In this document: positions 62,506 to 64,000 of the stretch, piece after piece | Layout of the letters: every line of letters begins with the position of its first letter | Numbering within the stretch: the first letter of the stretch is position 1 | DNA from: an uncultured Bryobacteraceae bacterium | GTDB lineage: Bacteria; Acidobacteriota; Terriglobia; Bryobacterales; Bryobacteraceae | Direction of reading: 5' to 3' | Assembly (NCBI GenBank): GCA_938003835.1 | Contig: CALKXJ010000007.1 | Location: 62,001 to 126,000, forward strand | Length of the DNA: 64,000 bases | Position numbers and translations under genes: made by a program | The notes under the pieces: generated by a model | Databases searched by the model: none | Told to the model about the DNA's origin: nothing | Seen by the model: only the letters and a program-made list of their open reading frames with translations

Positions 62506-63891
62506 ATGGCCAGAGAGTATGACCTGACGCCGCGCCCGGTCCCGCGGATCGAAACCCCGCTGCGCCGCATCGTGACCGATTTCCCCGTGCCTGAGTCGCT
62601 GCCCGTGCTCGAGGCGCTCCATCGCTGGGAGCCACAGTCGATGCGCGGCCAGCCGCCCGTGGTCTGGGAGCGCGCCGAAGGCTTTCAGGTCTATGACGCC
62701 TGGGGTAACCGCTGGATCGACTGGTCCTCCGGCGTGCTGATCACCAACGCCGGCCACGGCCGCCGGGAGATCATCGAGGCCATCACCGGCCAGGCGCACG
62801 CCCAGCTGCTCACCAACTATTGCTTCCCCAGCCGCATTCGCGCGCGCCTGGTCGAGCGATTGGCTGAGCTGAGCCCGGAGCCGCTCAAGAAGGTCTTCCT
62901 ACTGACCACCGGCTCGGAAACCGTCGAGTGCGCCATCAAGCTCTGCCGCACCTACGGCGTCAAGGTCGGCGGCCGCGCCAAGCACGTCATTGTTTCTTTC
63001 GAGAACGCCTTCCACGGTCGCACGCTCGGCGCCCAGCAGGCCGGCGGCATTCCGGCGCTCAAGGAGTGGATCGTCAACCTCGATCCGGGCTTCGTTCAGG
63101 TGCCCTTTCCGGACGGCTTCCGCACGACGGACACTTCCTTCGATTACTTCCTGGAATGCCTGGACGAGCGCGGCGTCGAGCCGGCCAACATCGCCGGCGT
63201 GATGCTGGAGACCTATCAGGGCGGCAATGCTGCCTTCGCTCCCCGCGCTTACATGCAGGCGCTGCGGGAGTGGTGCTCCGGCCACGACATCCTGCTGGTC
63301 CTCGACGAAGTCCAGGCTGGCTTCGGCCGCACCGGCACCCTGTGGGGCTTCGAGCACTACGGCATCGTCCCGGATCTGGTCTGCTGGGGCAAGGGCATCT
63401 CGAGCTCCCTGCCGATCTCGGCCATCGTCGGCCGGCCGGATGTGATGGACCTGCATCCGCCGGGCTCGATGACTTCCACGCACACCGGTAACCCGGTCTG
63501 CTGCGCCGCAGCGCTCGCCTCGATCGAACTGGTCATCCGGGAGAATCTCGCCGAAAACGCCCGCCGCATGGGCGAGCTGCTGCATCAGAGGCTCCAGGCG
63601 ATGAAGCTGCGCTTCGCCGAGATCGGCTGGGTAGATGGCAAAGGTCTCGTGGCCGCCGTCATGTGCGTCAAGCCGGGCACCAAGGAGCCCGACGGCGACC
63701 TGGCCTGGGACGTCGTGCGGCGTTCAATCGAAAAAGGCGTCCTCATGTTCTCGCCCGTCGGCCTGGGCGGCGCCTCCATCAAGATCTGCCCGCCGCTGGT
63801 CATCACCGAGGAGGCCGTGCTCGAGAGCACCGAGGCCTTCGAAGAGGCCTTCGCGGAAGCCGTCGCCCAGCGCAAAGGAGCCGCGGCATGA
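62506..63891 (+). CDS. Class-III PLP-dependent aminotransferase
   Basis: 461 residues. SSGVLITNAGHGRREIIEAI, LLTTGSETVECAIKLCRTY, SFENAFHGRTLGAQQAGG, the PLP-phosphate region LLVLDEVQAGFGRTGTLW and the Schiff-base Lys in CWGKGISSSLP are hallmark motifs of the ornithine/GABA/acetylornithine-type group. Substrate not determined. The stop overlaps the next start (ATGA), so the product probably acts with that oxidoreductase. Confidence 0.93.
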   Translation: MAREYDLTPRPVPRIETPLRRIVTDFPVPESLPVLEALHRWEPQSMRGQPPVVWERAEGFQVYDAWGNRWIDWSSGVLITNAGHGRREIIEAITGQAHAQLLTNYCFPSRIRARLVERLAELSPEPLKKVFLLTTGSETVECAIKLCRTYGVKVGGRAKHVIVSFENAFHGRTLGAQQAGGIPALKEWIVNLDPGFVQVPFPDGFRTTDTSFDYFLECLDERGVEPANIAGVMLETYQGGNAAFAPRAYMQALREWCSGHDILLVLDEVQAGFGRTGTLWGFEHYGIVPDLVCWGKGISSSLPISAIVGRPDVMDLHPPGSMTSTHTGNPVCCAAALASIELVIRENLAENARRMGELLHQRLQAMKLRFAEIGWVDGKGLVAAVMCVKPGTKEPDGDLAWDVVRRSIEKGVLMFSPVGLGGASIKICPPLVITEEAVLESTEAFEEAFAEAVAQRKGAAA

Positions 63892-64000
63892 GCCGGATGG
63901 ATGTGGCCGTCATCGGCGGCGGCATGATCACCTATGACCAGATTCTGCCGTCGCTCTATCATTTGCAGCGGCTGGGCACGATCGGCGAGATCTCGGTCTG
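63888..64000 (+). CDS. Gfo/Idh/MocA-family oxidoreductase (partial, cut by window end)
   Basis: Only 37 codons are inside the window: MSRMDVAVIGGGMITYDQIL..., with the GxGxxx-type NAD(P) site GGGMIT at the N-terminus and a following helix. Overlap with the aminotransferase stop shows translational coupling. Confidence 0.75.
   Translation, partial: MSRMDVAVIGGGMITYDQILPSLYHLQRLGTIGEISV

Noticed and set aside
1-64000. tRNA, rRNA, CRISPR array, prophage or insertion sequence
   Set aside because: No T-loop GTTCGA-type signature in any gap, no regularly spaced repeats, no transposase, integrase or phage structural genes.

Overview
The window is GC-rich bacterial chromosome, about 95% coding, with no phage, insertion sequence, CRISPR array, rRNA or tRNA that I could find. 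The gene content points to Acidobacteriota, most likely a Bryobacter/Solibacter-type lineage: a 1171-residue TonB-dependent receptor with an N-terminal carboxypeptidase-regulatory-like domain, an FG-GAP/UnbV (CRTAC-type) protein, Tat-exported sulfatases and a GH29 fucosidase, many small exported proteins of unknown function, and GTG/TTG starts. This is inference from gene content, because there is no 16S gene in the window.

Layout. 1-1407: c-di-AMP synthesis (cdaA and the truncated cdaR). 1525-5392: an exported DUF362 protein, divergent from a two-gene hexuronate operon (uxaE-uxaC). 5409-7718: a GYD protein, an unknown protein, mltG and ruvX. 7806-10379: an AI-2E-family permease and two envelope proteins. 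10376-14307: smc with a long structured leader. 14364-18105: an exported protein of unknown function, a BlaI-type repressor, a PilZ protein and a kinase-like protein. 18118-25931: a nutrient-scavenging block transcribed leftward (TonB receptor, TPR, CRTAC, sulfatase). 26193-30182: cupin, lipoprotein, pentaheme cytochrome c, and a monoheme cytochrome fused to a probable outer-membrane barrel. 30266-35055: DSD1-type PLP enzyme, YjbQ, DUF4139 protein, small membrane protein and LolA-like protein. 35187-41648: a compact five-gene operon alternating glycosyltransferases with two GH130 proteins. 41807-47275: pentapeptide-repeat protein, STAS protein, CoA-disulfide-reductase-like enzyme, GH29 fucosidase, an orphan NuoI-like ferredoxin and an exported nitroreductase. 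47263-50271: flgM-flgN-flgK-flgL behind a sigma-28-like promoter. 50279-54400: carboxypeptidase-regulatory-like protein, RodZ-like HTH protein, TPR protein, thioesterase, Hfq-like protein and two small proteins. 54451-54651: intergenic terminator plus a candidate small RNA. 54694-64000: secreted FAD oxidoreductase, hybrid histidine kinase, gatB, a sulfatase gene with two in-frame TAG codons, a barrel protein, a class-III aminotransferase and the start of a Gfo/Idh/MocA oxidoreductase.

The recurrent theme is polysaccharide scavenging (TonB receptor, three exported hydrolase genes, uronate catabolism, GH130) in a motile cell with respiratory cytochromes. The most interesting items are the GT/GH130 operon, the structured smc leader, the twin-hexaloop RNA candidate near 54.55 kb, the double-amber sulfatase, and a set of genes whose -10 hexamer lies only 6-10 nt before the start codon, suggesting leaderless mRNAs. 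No stretch longer than 300 bases lacks a gene; the longest gaps are 14081-14363, 16625-16867, 25932-26192 and 54401-54693, each described below.
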